DNA of 64,000 nt from Nostoc sp. NIES-4103 (GTDB taxonomy: Bacteria > Cyanobacteriota > Cyanobacteriia > Cyanobacteriales > Nostocaceae): NCBI RefSeq assembly GCF_002368335.1, contig NZ_AP018288.1, positions 6,828,436-6,892,435 on the forward strand, written 5' to 3'. Positions within the stretch are counted from its first letter, which is position 1, and each line of letters begins with the position of its first letter. Position numbers and translations under genes: made by a program. This document shows, piece after piece, positions 7,212 through 15,625 of this stretch. Under the pieces are notes generated by a model. The model ran no database searches. It saw only the letters and a program-made list of their open reading frames with translations, and had not been told where the DNA came from.

Positions 7212-9857
7212 ATGTTGGAAGAGTTACAATTTACAGTCAATCACCAATCTTGTAGCGTAACTTGTCATCCTGGAACTAGCCTATTGAGTTTATTACGTCA
7301 GTTGGGTTGGTTTGGTGTCCATCGTGTTTGTGAAACTGGTGATTGTGGTGCTTGTACAGTTTGGGTAAATGATACACCGATTCATAGTTGTATTTATCCT
7401 GCAATGCGAATTGCTAATGAGTCAGTAACCACCATTGAAGGACTTGCTGGTGATGGCGAACTTGCACCCATACAGCAAGCTTTTTTACAAGCACAAGGTT
7501 TTCAATGTGGTTTTTGCACTCCCGGTATGATTATGAGTGCGGCAAAAATACCCGAATTATCACAAGAAGAACTTGGCTTCACTTTAAAAGGAAACCTCTG
7601 TCGCTGCACTGGTTATCAAGCAATTCAAGAGTCAATAGTCAATAGGAGCCAGTCAATAGTCAATAGTCAACAGTCAACAGTCAATAGTCAACAGTCAATA
7701 GTCAATAGTCAGCACTCAGTCGTTGGAGAAAATGTTCCCAAACAAGATGGTTTGGCAATTGTCACAGGTAAAGCATCTTATACAGGAGATATTTCACCAC
7801 CTGGGTTATTACATCTAAAAGTAGTGCGATCGCCTCATCCCCATGCACGGATTCGTAAAATTTATACCGAAAAAGCCAAAGCAATTCCTGGTGTGGTTGC
7901 CATTTTTACTCACGAAGATGTACCCAGAATACCTTACACCACCGCCGGACATGCCGAACCAGTGCCTGATCCGTTAGATCATTACTTATTAGATAATAAA
8001 GTCAGATTTGTAGGCGATCGCGTGGCGGCTGTAGTTGCAGAGTCACCCGCTATTGCTGAACAAGCTTGTCAAGTAATTACTGTTGATTACGAAATTTTAC
8101 CCCACGTTATCGACCCCATACAAGCAATGAACCATAGCGGGGTTGTCATTCACGATGAATTAGAATCATCACAAATTTATAATCGCGATCGCAACATCGC
8201 CGGACACATCTTTTTTGAAACTGGTGATTTAGCACAGGGATTTGCACAAGCCGATTTAATTGTTGAAAACACCTATTATTTACCAGCAGTTCAACACGTC
8301 CACCTGGAACCACATATCACTATTAGTTGGCTAGAACCAGATGGTACATTAGTTGTGCGTTCCAGTACTCAAGTGCCATTTCACTGTCAAACTTTACTAG
8401 CAAAGCTTTTCGATTTACCCAAAGATAAAATTCGAGTTTATAAAGCACAGCTTGGTGGTGGATTTGGCAACAAACAAGAAATATTATCAGAAGATTTATG
8501 TGTATTAGCAACCTTACATACAGGCAAACCTGTACAGTGGGAATTTACCAGAAAAGAAGAATTTACTGCTACCAATAGCCGTCATGCCATGACAATTCGC
8601 CTTAAAAGCGGTGTCACAAAAGATGGTATATTAGTTGCTCAAGACATGGAAATAATTGCCAACACAGGTGCTTATGGCAATCATGGACAAACCGTAGTAT
8701 TTCTATCAGGATACATACCTTTAGGATTATATCGTTGTCCCAATAAAAGATTACAGGCTTTTGCAGTTTATACCAACACAATGCCAGCCGGTGCATTTCG
8801 TGGTTATGGTGCAACACAAGGCACATTTGCCATGGAAAGCCAAATCGATGAAATTGCCAAACAACTCAACATCGACCCTGTAGAAATGCGTTTAAAAAAC
8901 GTCATTCAACCGGGAGATGTAATTAATTTAGGCAAATCTGAAGACCACTTTAACTTAATTGGTAGCTACGCCGTTCTAGAATGTTGGGAAAAAGTTAAAC
9001 AATATCTTGGCTACCTTCCTGGTACACCACCAAAAATAGAAGGTTCTCGCCGTCGTGGTGTAGGTTTTGCGATTTCCATGCAAGGTAGTGGTTTATCTAA
9101 AATCCATCTTGCCAAAGTCAAATTATCACGCTTAACTAATAATAAATATGAATTAAGAACCGGTTCAGTAGATGTTGGCACAGGTTCAGATACAACATTA
9201 AGACAAATAGCAGCAGAAATTTTAGGCGTGACAGTTGCCGATATTTCTATTATCTCCGGCGACACCCAACAAACACCCTTTGATGCAGGTTCTTATGCTT
9301 CCGCCACAATTTATATTTCAGGACAAGCCGTCAAACTAGCAGCCGAAAAGCTTCTTACCACCAACGAAAATAGCGTTGAAATTTCCTATACAGCAGACGA
9401 ATCAACATTAACCTTTGCAGTTCAAGGCGTAGAAGTCGAAATTGATATAGAAACAGGTAAAACTCAGATTTTAAAATGTGTCCAAGCAATTGATATAGGC
9501 AAAGCAATAAATCCGCGAATTTGTCACGGACAAGCAACAGGCGGTATCGCAATGGGGATAGGCTATGCGTTGATGGAAGAATTATTATTTGACAAACAAG
9601 GAACAATTCTTAACCCTAAATTACGCGATTATCGCATCCCTACAGCAGCAGACATCCCACCAATAGAAGTAATTTTAGTAGAACAATCAGACCCCTACGG
9701 CCCATTTGGTGCAAAAGGAGTAGGAGAAATCACCACCAATTGTACAGCGCCAGCCATAGCCAACGCGATCGCCCATGCCACAGGATGCAGATTATACCAA
9801 CTCCCCATGACACCCGAAAGAGTTTTTCAGCAATTAAAAATTAAACATTTCACATAA
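7212..9857 (+). CDS. Fused [2Fe-2S]/molybdopterin-binding subunit, xanthine dehydrogenase family
   Basis: An 881-residue chain. Residues ~1-80 are a plant-type [2Fe-2S] domain (Cys40, 45, 48, 60) and ~85-138 the helical second [2Fe-2S] domain (Cys99, 102, 130, 132), so all eight ligands are present. Residues ~139-170 are a linker encoded by an STRR array. From ~176 the molybdopterin catalytic domains follow, with GGGFGNK, AFRGYG and the C-terminal GAKGVGE whose Glu839 matches the conserved active-site glutamate. The CoxL-specific AYRCSFR loop is absent, favouring a hydroxylase of the xanthine/aldehyde oxidase type. Fusing the iron-sulfur and Mo domains while keeping the FAD subunit separate (6400-7191) is less common than fully split or fully fused forms. 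XdhC and MocA homologues follow in the same direction. Confidence 0.9.
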   Translation: MLEELQFTVNHQSCSVTCHPGTSLLSLLRQLGWFGVHRVCETGDCGACTVWVNDTPIHSCIYPAMRIANESVTTIEGLAGDGELAPIQQAFLQAQGFQCGFCTPGMIMSAAKIPELSQEELGFTLKGNLCRCTGYQAIQESIVNRSQSIVNSQQSTVNSQQSIVNSQHSVVGENVPKQDGLAIVTGKASYTGDISPPGLLHLKVVRSPHPHARIRKIYTEKAKAIPGVVAIFTHEDVPRIPYTTAGHAEPVPDPLDHYLLDNKVRFVGDRVAAVVAESPAIAEQACQVITVDYEILPHVIDPIQAMNHSGVVIHDELESSQIYNRDRNIAGHIFFETGDLAQGFAQADLIVENTYYLPAVQHVHLEPHITISWLEPDGTLVVRSSTQVPFHCQTLLAKLFDLPKDKIRVYKAQLGGGFGNKQEILSEDLCVLATLHTGKPVQWEFTRKEEFTATNSRHAMTIRLKSGVTKDGILVAQDMEIIANTGAYGNHGQTVVFLSGYIPLGLYRCPNKRLQAFAVYTNTMPAGAFRGYGATQGTFAMESQIDEIAKQLNIDPVEMRLKNVIQPGDVINLGKSEDHFNLIGSYAVLECWEKVKQYLGYLPGTPPKIEGSRRRGVGFAISMQGSGLSKIHLAKVKLSRLTNNKYELRTGSVDVGTGSDTTLRQIAAEILGVTVADISIISGDTQQTPFDAGSYASATIYISGQAVKLAAEKLLTTNENSVEISYTADESTLTFAVQGVEVEIDIETGKTQILKCVQAIDIGKAINPRICHGQATGGIAMGIGYALMEELLFDKQGTILNPKLRDYRIPTAADIPPIEVILVEQSDPYGPFGAKGVGEITTNCTAPAIANAIAHATGCRLYQLPMTPERVFQQLKIKHFT
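7631..7711 (+). repeat. In-frame STRR array inside the molybdoenzyme gene
   Basis: Heptamers TCAATAG and TCAACAG are repeated about eleven times. Seven is not a multiple of three, so three units restore frame and encode the seven-residue period SQQSIVN. The array contains the interruption GGAGCCAGTCAA, also seen in the intergenic array at 61797-61885. It encodes the linker between the iron-sulfur and molybdopterin domains. Confidence 0.9.
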
Positions 9858-9915
9858 CATTCTCACCCTCTCATTTCTCTGCGTCCTCTGCGTCTCTGTG
9901 GTTCGTTATAATTAA

Positions 9916-10887
9916 ATGCTTAACTTCTACCAACAACTAGCAGCAGCCTTAAACCAAGACGCCGTAGTTTTAGCCACCGTCACCAGTACCAAAGGTTCCG
10001 TACCGAGAGAAGTAGGCGCGAAAATGTTTATTCGTGCCGACGGAAAAACCCACGGTACAATTGGCGGTGGTGCCGCAGAAGCAAAAGTTTATCAGCAAGG
10101 CTTGCAAGTATTGCACACAGGTGAAAAACAATTTGTAGAAATTGATTTATCAGGTACACCGCAACGAGAAACCCAAGGCATTTGTGGTGGCACAATGCTG
10201 GTATGGTTAGAGTTATGGTTAGGTAGTGAAAGCTTGGATTTAGTCAATCAAATTATAGATATCTTAACATTGGGGCGATCGCTTGCCATTGTCACCCCAT
10301 TTCATCCAGACGAAAAACCCTATTTAGAAACAACAGATATCCCAAATTTACCACTGCTGAAAAATTATACTTTAGTAGAACCCTTACTACCGCCACCCAC
10401 ACTATTAATTATTGGTGCTGGACATATTGCTATTCCCCTAGCACAGATTGCTAAAATAGCAGGCTTTAAAATTATTGTACAAGACGATCGCCCCGAATTT
10501 GCCACAAAAGAGCGATTTCCCCAAGCAGCTTTAGTTCTAGCACAACCTATCGACTCAATTACAGAAATATTGCAAAAAATTCCTAATTTATACGTTGCTT
10601 TAGTAACTAGGGGTTATACCCAAGATTTAGCAGCTTTAGGAATATTGTCTCATCTACAAACAGAATATATCGGTATGGTTGGCAGTCAAAAACGAGTTAA
10701 TACTGTTTACCAAATGTTGCAGTCAAAGGGTAAATTACCGGAATTTTTGCAGAGAATATATGCACCAATTGGTTTAGATATCGGTGCGTTAACACCAGAG
10801 GAAATTGCGGTTAGTATTTGTGCGGAATTAATTAAAGTTATGCGTGGTGGAACTGGGGCTTCATTATCTGCGAAAATGTCAAGCTGA
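9916..10887 (+). CDS. xdhC: XdhC/CoxI-family molybdoenzyme maturation protein
   Basis: A 323-residue protein. The N-terminal XdhC_CoxI segment is recognisable (residues ~18-60, TSTKGSVPREVGAKM and GTIGGGAAE), and a Rossmann-like domain starts near 160 (LLIIGAGHIAIPLA). Family members bind the molybdenum cofactor, support its sulfuration and insert it into xanthine dehydrogenase-type enzymes. Its place 58 bases after the catalytic subunit fits that role. The spacer before it contains a dispersed segment rich in CTCTGCGTCTCTG that is common between genes here. The family assignment is firm. Confidence 0.9.
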   Translation: MLNFYQQLAAALNQDAVVLATVTSTKGSVPREVGAKMFIRADGKTHGTIGGGAAEAKVYQQGLQVLHTGEKQFVEIDLSGTPQRETQGICGGTMLVWLELWLGSESLDLVNQIIDILTLGRSLAIVTPFHPDEKPYLETTDIPNLPLLKNYTLVEPLLPPPTLLIIGAGHIAIPLAQIAKIAGFKIIVQDDRPEFATKERFPQAALVLAQPIDSITEILQKIPNLYVALVTRGYTQDLAALGILSHLQTEYIGMVGSQKRVNTVYQMLQSKGKLPEFLQRIYAPIGLDIGALTPEEIAVSICAELIKVMRGGTGASLSAKMSS

Positions 10888-10945
10888 GTAAAATTATGAA
10901 TTTTGATCACGCACCAGACGCAGAGGCGCAGAGAGAAAGTGTGAA

Positions 10946-11527
10946 ATGGCACATTTAGCTATTGTCCTTGCCGCAGGCGCATCTACTCGTATGGGTACTT
11001 GTAAAAGTTCTCTACCTTGGCGTGAAGGTAAAACATTATTAACTTATCAGTTAGAACTGTGGTTAAAATTAGGTTTTATACCTTTAGTAGTTTTAGGTTC
11101 ACATAATAGCCACAGACAAAAAGATTGTCCTATTGGCAGTTTGGTAGTAATTAATCCTGATGCCTCTACAGGAAAAACATCGTCTTTACTAGCTGGATTA
11201 AAACAGATTCCTCCAGACTTTGAAATATTAGCTATTTCCGCAGTTGATCAACCAAGAGAATTAAATATTTATCAACAATTATTACAAGCACATCAAGCAA
11301 ACTCAGCTTTGATTACTGCACCTATCCATCAAGGTAAAATAGGGCATCCATTATTATTTGCCAATGACATGCGATCGCACCTACTCAATATTCGTGAAGA
11401 AACTTTAGGTTTACGCCAAATTATCAAAGACTTTTATCCCCTAATTCACAAAGTAGAATTTCAAAATCCAGATGTATTACTAGACATTAATACGCCAGAA
11501 ATTTATCAACAGCAACTGCAAAAGTAA
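10946..11527 (+). CDS. mocA: MocA-like molybdenum cofactor nucleotidyltransferase
   Basis: A 193-residue NTP-transferase of the MobA/MocA type. The N-terminal nucleotide-binding signature is IVLAAGASTRMGTCK (residues ~5-19), with the Lys of the LAAGxSxRMGxxK motif in place. The central ISAVDQPR matches the metal-binding DxP region. MocA adds CMP to molybdopterin for enzymes of the xanthine dehydrogenase family, so its position as the last gene of the operon gives a self-contained enzyme plus cofactor-maturation unit. Assignment as MocA rather than MobA rests on this context. The usual length is about 190-200 residues, so the gene looks complete. Confidence 0.85.
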   Translation: MAHLAIVLAAGASTRMGTCKSSLPWREGKTLLTYQLELWLKLGFIPLVVLGSHNSHRQKDCPIGSLVVINPDASTGKTSSLLAGLKQIPPDFEILAISAVDQPRELNIYQQLLQAHQANSALITAPIHQGKIGHPLLFANDMRSHLLNIREETLGLRQIIKDFYPLIHKVEFQNPDVLLDINTPEIYQQQLQK

Positions 11528-11672
11528 ATAAATGTCCGAAAATAAAGCTAACTGGTAAAGGTTGTCAGTTGTCAGTTGTTAGTAGTGAGGTTTTCAATTA
11601 GATTTAAATTTTGCAACATACTTTTGTTTATTCTTACCGCCTTACTTAAATTGATAAAGTTAGATTAGTGAT

Positions 11673-11702
11673 GGTGCGTTAGGCTTAACGCCATAACGCA
11701 CC
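11673..11702. repeat. Dispersed hairpin GGTGCGTTA...TAACGCACC
   Basis: A nine-base perfect stem with a short interior loop lies between two convergent genes (stops at 11527 and 11787). A related motif, GTGCGTTG...CAACGCAC, lies near 34547-34573. It is a plausible bidirectional terminator or repeat element. The rest of the 11528-11786 spacer holds TTGTCAG repeats and a CTCTGCGCCTCTGCGG segment. Confidence 0.6.
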
Positions 11703-11786
11703 CTACAAAATGAATTATTATTGTTTTTATCTCTGTGTTCTCTGCGCCTCTGCGGTTCGTTCAGATTAACATTTTTGTTGTGCAAA

Positions 11787-13562
11787 TCAAATTCCGTAAG
11801 ACCGAGGATAAGGCTTGAGGAGTTTTTTAGCTTGATAGACATGAATCACATTAATCACCACCCCACCTCGTCGAATTGGTACAGTAGCAATTTCTATCAG
11901 GCTGCTAAAGTGACTTTGATAACTAGCCATTAAGTCATTTCTGCTAATAAATGGTGCAGTAGTAATATAGAGTGCGTCTTCTCCTAACCATTGTTCAGGT
12001 TTTGACCAAAAAGCAAAGCCACGCATATCCTTGCCAATATCAAAGCAAGTAATTGGTGTGTCAGTTAGAGGTTTTAGGGCCATAGCAATGGGGCCGCCTA
12101 AGTAATAACGATTCGTAAATATAAAGCTAGAGTTCTCTAACGCCGCACTCAAAACCGGAGATTCAGCAAAGCCGCGCCGTAGTTGTTTAATATCAATTAG
12201 TTCGGTTGAGGGGTCGTCTTTGGGAGGTAAGAAACCACCCATGAGGGCATATTGACCAGGCTTTTGCACTATTCCTGCTGTCACTTGCAACAGGAGAATG
12301 AGTAAAATGCTACTTACCATAATTCCCGAACCTATCAGCCATCGCCGCACCCAACGCCGCGATCGCTTCTGCCAAATTACAGCCTGTTGTCCTAAGAGCA
12401 AAGTCATACCCCAAAAGCCCGGCATCGACCAAGCTGGCAAAATTTGCCGATATCCTCCGATGAAAGTAAAACCGAAAATTATGGGCAGTGATACCCATAA
12501 AATCAGTAGGTTAGAAGTGTCTGAGTTGTCAGCAGAAACTCGTGTTTTCCGAGAAAAAAATTGAATAATTCGACTGAAAAGCGATCGCAAACTTAGCCAC
12601 CAAAGTGGTAATCCTATAGTTGGGAACAGGTAAGCTACTCCAGCCAAACAAACCAGTACTACATTCAGCAAATTGTAGCCACTCTTGGGCACCGCTCGCT
12701 CTGATTGGAAACGAAAAGATACCCAATCATGCTGCATGTTCCACAACAAAATTGGCGAGATAGTAATGATAAATAAGCCTAACGCTAACCATGCCCAAGG
12801 AGAACGCCAAACACAACGATGGCGTGGACTTGTTAAACAAAACCCAATTAACCCCAAACCTAAAACAAAACCGTGATATTTACTGAGGCAGGCCAATCCA
12901 ACTAAGATACCAAGCAATGCTAAACGGTAACTGGGGGTGTATGAGTCATGCTGAGTTTTATTTAAAGTTAGGAGATGGGATGAGGGGGATGAGGGGGATT
13001 CTAATTGGTTATGTTCGCCGTTTCTAAATGCTATTTCTTTTGGGTAATTGGTATTAGATGAGCAAGATTTATCCTGCAATAGACTGTGATTTTGATTATT
13101 TGGTTGGCGAAAAAACTCATCAATTGCACAATATAAACTTGCCGACCAAAAAAACATTAGTGGACTGTCGGGTAGACTGAGGACACCAAAGCCAATTTGA
13201 AAAATCGGACAGATGGTGGCGATCGCTAATGTCAAATTGGCAGCCTTAGCAGAAAATAGCCTCTTGCTAGCCAAATACAATAACAGCAAACTGCCTGTAT
13301 GTAAAATCAGCGCTCCCAAACGAATCGTGAATTGGGATACAACTCCAGTTACCCACGGGCCAAAACCAGTTGTCAGCGCCACTAGCAGAGGATGATCAAA
13401 ATAACTCCAATCAAGATGCAAGCTGTAAAGATAGTAGTAAGCTTCATCAAAAGTGGGGTAAGAAAAGAAAGCAATTATGGCTCGAAATAGCAGTCCTCCA
13501 ACCAGCAAACAAAGCACTGATTGATGAGTTTTTCGAGCCAACCATTTCTGAATTATTTGCAT
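11787..13562 (-). CDS. GT39/ArnT-type membrane glycosyltransferase
   Basis: A 591-residue integral membrane protein of the dolichyl-phosphate-mannose mannosyltransferase (PMT_2) type. The first loop carries the acidic FDEAYYY motif (residues ~37-43) and DHPLLVA (~56-62), matching the DE-x-Y and HPPL hallmarks of GT39/83 enzymes. Many hydrophobic segments follow, and the C-terminal ~100 residues are soluble. It should transfer a sugar from a polyprenyl-phosphate donor to a lipid or protein on the outer face of the membrane. Residues ~152-212 are a polar, poorly conserved loop. Its coding DNA (about 12925-13105) contains the repeat GATGAGGGGGATGAGGGGGA, also seen between genes at 29229-29258, so the loop may have grown by repeat insertion. 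The acceptor is unknown. Confidence 0.85.
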   Translation of the reverse strand: MQIIQKWLARKTHQSVLCLLVGGLLFRAIIAFFSYPTFDEAYYYLYSLHLDWSYFDHPLLVALTTGFGPWVTGVVSQFTIRLGALILHTGSLLLLYLASKRLFSAKAANLTLAIATICPIFQIGFGVLSLPDSPLMFFWSASLYCAIDEFFRQPNNQNHSLLQDKSCSSNTNYPKEIAFRNGEHNQLESPSSPSSHLLTLNKTQHDSYTPSYRLALLGILVGLACLSKYHGFVLGLGLIGFCLTSPRHRCVWRSPWAWLALGLFIITISPILLWNMQHDWVSFRFQSERAVPKSGYNLLNVVLVCLAGVAYLFPTIGLPLWWLSLRSLFSRIIQFFSRKTRVSADNSDTSNLLILWVSLPIIFGFTFIGGYRQILPAWSMPGFWGMTLLLGQQAVIWQKRSRRWVRRWLIGSGIMVSSILLILLLQVTAGIVQKPGQYALMGGFLPPKDDPSTELIDIKQLRRGFAESPVLSAALENSSFIFTNRYYLGGPIAMALKPLTDTPITCFDIGKDMRGFAFWSKPEQWLGEDALYITTAPFISRNDLMASYQSHFSSLIEIATVPIRRGGVVINVIHVYQAKKLLKPYPRSYGI

Positions 13563-13618
13563 TGACTCGAATTTATCCCCTAATTATAAAAAGTAACTTT
13601 AATTGCAAAACCATGAAT

Positions 13619-14275
13619 TATACCAATTCTCTAAAATCCGGCAACAGATAGAGCCTCAAGAATGTGCTTTCGTCCGGCAATAGATGCAATGATAGATTTG
13701 GTTAAACGTCCAAGTTTGAAGTAGAGTGCAGAACGTAATTTGTCAAGAGTTTTTGGCATTAACCAACGAAGATGGCGTTTCAGGTATTGCCAAATTTGTT
13801 CAATGGGATTCAATTCTGGAGAATGTGAGGGCTGAAAAAATAAAATGATATTATCAGGCACACGAAGACGTTTAGCTTTATGAAACGCGCCGTTATCCAA
13901 TTGTAGAATTAAAAAGCTATCACTAAAGTGTTGAGCCACTAAATCTAAAAATATCTGAAAGCAGTCAGTATTTAGGTGCGAGAACTCCCAAAAGAAATGC
14001 TCTCCAGTTAAAGGTTCGATAATTCCATATAGATATGTTGCCTGAAACTTCCATTGATGTAAGCCAACCGACTTTACCCCTTTGGCAGTGATTTTTTTAC
14101 CTGTAATAGTCTTTAATCCAATGCGTGTTTCATCTGCACAGAAAAACCTGACTGTTGCCGTTGTGCATAACACTGTGACACAAAAATAATGCAGCATGGC
14201 TAGGTTGTCTGCTATTTTTTTTTAAAGGCTTCTACATTTTCTCATGTGTTGTCCTATTTTGGCGAATTGGTATTA
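13619..14275. mobile_element. Internally deleted IS630-type element with both inverted ends
   Basis: The left end TATACCAATTCTCTAAAAT (13619-13637) and the complement of the right end, TAATACCAATTCGCCAAAAT (14256-14275), form an imperfect inverted repeat that matches at 16 of 18 core positions. TA dinucleotides at both ends fit IS630/Tc1-mariner target choice. Inside is only the C-terminal catalytic half of a transposase; about 75 bases separate its start from the right end, so the N-terminal half is missing while the end survives. Similar ends occur at 20769-20787 and around 59738-59843. Confidence 0.75.
13631..14197 (-). pseudogene. IS630-family transposase, C-terminal DDE fragment
   Basis: 188 residues with the catalytic acidic residues of IS630 transposases: an Asp in FFCADETRIG, an Asp in LQLDNGAFHK, and a Glu in SPELNPIEQIWQYLK. 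Full-length relatives carry about 120-160 additional N-terminal residues with helix-turn-helix domains, which are absent, so this copy should not bind its ends or transpose by itself. The first ~15 residues (MLHYFCVTVLCTTAT) look unrelated to the family and mark the deletion junction. It lies on the minus strand 68 bases upstream of the start of the GT39 gene. Confidence 0.85.
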
Positions 14276-14712
14276 GTAAAGGTTGTCCCGTTTTGTCTGG
14301 ATTCCACCCCACCCCCGGCAAAATAAATCGATGGAGATTTTAGATCCGAATGGCACGCTTGAAAACGTGAAACTTTTGTTGTGACTGGTGTAGGGGTTGC
14401 ATGGTGATGGTGTGTAGGGCAGAGAGTTGATTTATAAGTATTATTATTTGGCTTTAGTTCTTGACCATGCAACCCCTACCCCCTTACACCCTAAAAGCCA
14501 ACTACATCAAGGGTTGGCGTTTAACGAGCGTGCGATTGGATTTTAGATCCTATGATCAGAGAAAGGGTGTAGGAAACTATCGCTTGCCATTAGCCTAACT
14601 CAAGCTGTTATTTCAAAACTACGCCAAAAAAATCAGCCAAGACTCATAGACAAAGCTGTACATCTTGATAGCATTGAGTAAAGTAAGCGTCAGCTTGTTT
14701 GGAGTGAGGGCG
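14276..14712. other. Intergenic region with an inverted repeat
   Basis: No convincing gene is seen. A perfect 15-base inverted repeat, TAGGGGTTGCATGGT (14391-14405) and ACCATGCAACCCCTA (14464-14478), encloses about 58 bases. A direct repeat ATTTTAGATCC occurs near 14337 and 14541. A short open stretch without a start codon ends near 14683 and is of no known family. The region sits between the IS remnant and the truncated Uma2 gene and looks like degraded insertion debris. Confidence 0.5.
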
Positions 14713-14946
14713 ATGTACGCAACCGTTACACAACCACTGACTTTTGAAGAGTTTCTTGTCTGGGACGATGGTTCAGGCAGACAATTTGAGCTATTGGATG
14801 GGATTCCTGGGCCATTATCAGAACCAAACGCAAATCATGAGGATTTGATTCATCGGCTGTGTACTTATTTAGAAAATTACTGCCAAGAGAATAATTTGCC
14901 TTACGTGTCGCGCCAGTCCAAGGTCAACAGTCAAAAGTCCAAATAA
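14713..14946 (+). pseudogene. Uma2-family (DUF820) nuclease fragment truncated by STRR sequence
   Basis: From ATG 14713 the protein MYATVTQPLTFEEFLVWDD... matches the N-terminal ~65 residues of Uma2 (DUF820) proteins, a PD-(D/E)XK-like family greatly expanded in cyanobacteria and normally about 185-200 residues long. After LPYVSRQS the reading frame enters heptamer repeats (AGTCAAAAGTCC) and ends with VNSQKSK. The catalytic Asp/Glu/Lys residues in the central and C-terminal parts are missing. Further TTGACTA units follow to about 14984, and no continuation of the gene is visible after them. The in-frame start at 14665 adds residues unlike the family. Confidence 0.75.
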
Positions 14947-15136
14947 CCCAAATTTAAGACTATTGACTATTGACTATTGACTGCCATCGCAGAAAATATA
15001 TGTGCTAGTTGCATAAGTCCTGACATTGTTCCTTAGCAGCAACATCTATGAGCGGTAACTCAAATCATTATCGAATTTCTGGGAAATTTATGAATAAATT
15101 AAGGCTTGCTATAAGATTGAAAACAAAATTGAGCTA

Positions 15137-15457
15137 ATGTTTGGGGATAATTTAACCCAAGTCGTCTTTCAGAGGTTTGGTATAATTATACCCCCACTGC
15201 ACTGGGAGTCCATAATTCTGCATATATTTATGAGTAGTTTAATTTTATTATTAATAGGTTTTGGAATTTTTTTCTTAGCTTGGAAGACTAAAAACGAAAT
15301 TAATCGCATTACTGCAATGTTCAGCGGCACAATTTCTCTAATTTGGGGGTTGGCTCTAGCTCCATTGTCATTGCAATTATTTATTGAAATTGTCTCACTT
15401 TTAGCAGCTTTCTCTATTTGTATGCGTTGTTTAGGTTGTGGCTTAAAGCGCGAATAA
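15137..15457 (+). CDS. Small two-helix membrane protein, unknown function
   Basis: 106 residues, not recognised. Two hydrophobic segments are clear: about residues 27-48 (IILHIFMSSLILLLIGFGIF) and 60-93 (a long stretch from GTISLIWGLALAP to LLAAFSI), followed by a Cys-containing, basic tail (CMRCLGCGLKRE). The tail gives CxxC plus one further Cys, which could bind metal or be lipid-proximal; this is speculation. No strong ribosome-binding site precedes the ATG. It lies alone between the Uma2 fragment and the AraC regulator. Confidence 0.55.
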   Translation: MFGDNLTQVVFQRFGIIIPPLHWESIILHIFMSSLILLLIGFGIFFLAWKTKNEINRITAMFSGTISLIWGLALAPLSLQLFIEIVSLLAAFSICMRCLGCGLKRE

Positions 15458-15625
15458 CTCTTAACTTGCACATTTTATAACCCTTATACAGTAAGGCTTT
15501 GATAAATCTCAGAAAAATGTGCTTGTTTCATATTTTGCGGGAGCGAAGAACGCGCCCGTGGGAGGCTCAGATCTTGCACCTCTACGTACAACCCCAGATA
15601 AAGTAAAAAGAGAAGGAGCCAAGCA

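Noticed and set aside
7631..7711. CRISPR-like regular spacing in the heptamer array
   Set aside because: Units are seven bases without spacers; this is an STRR, and no cas genes are present.
14254..14472. 72-residue minus-strand frame beside the IS remnant
   Set aside because: It includes the IS end and the inverted repeat; composition (His/Thr runs) looks like non-coding sequence.
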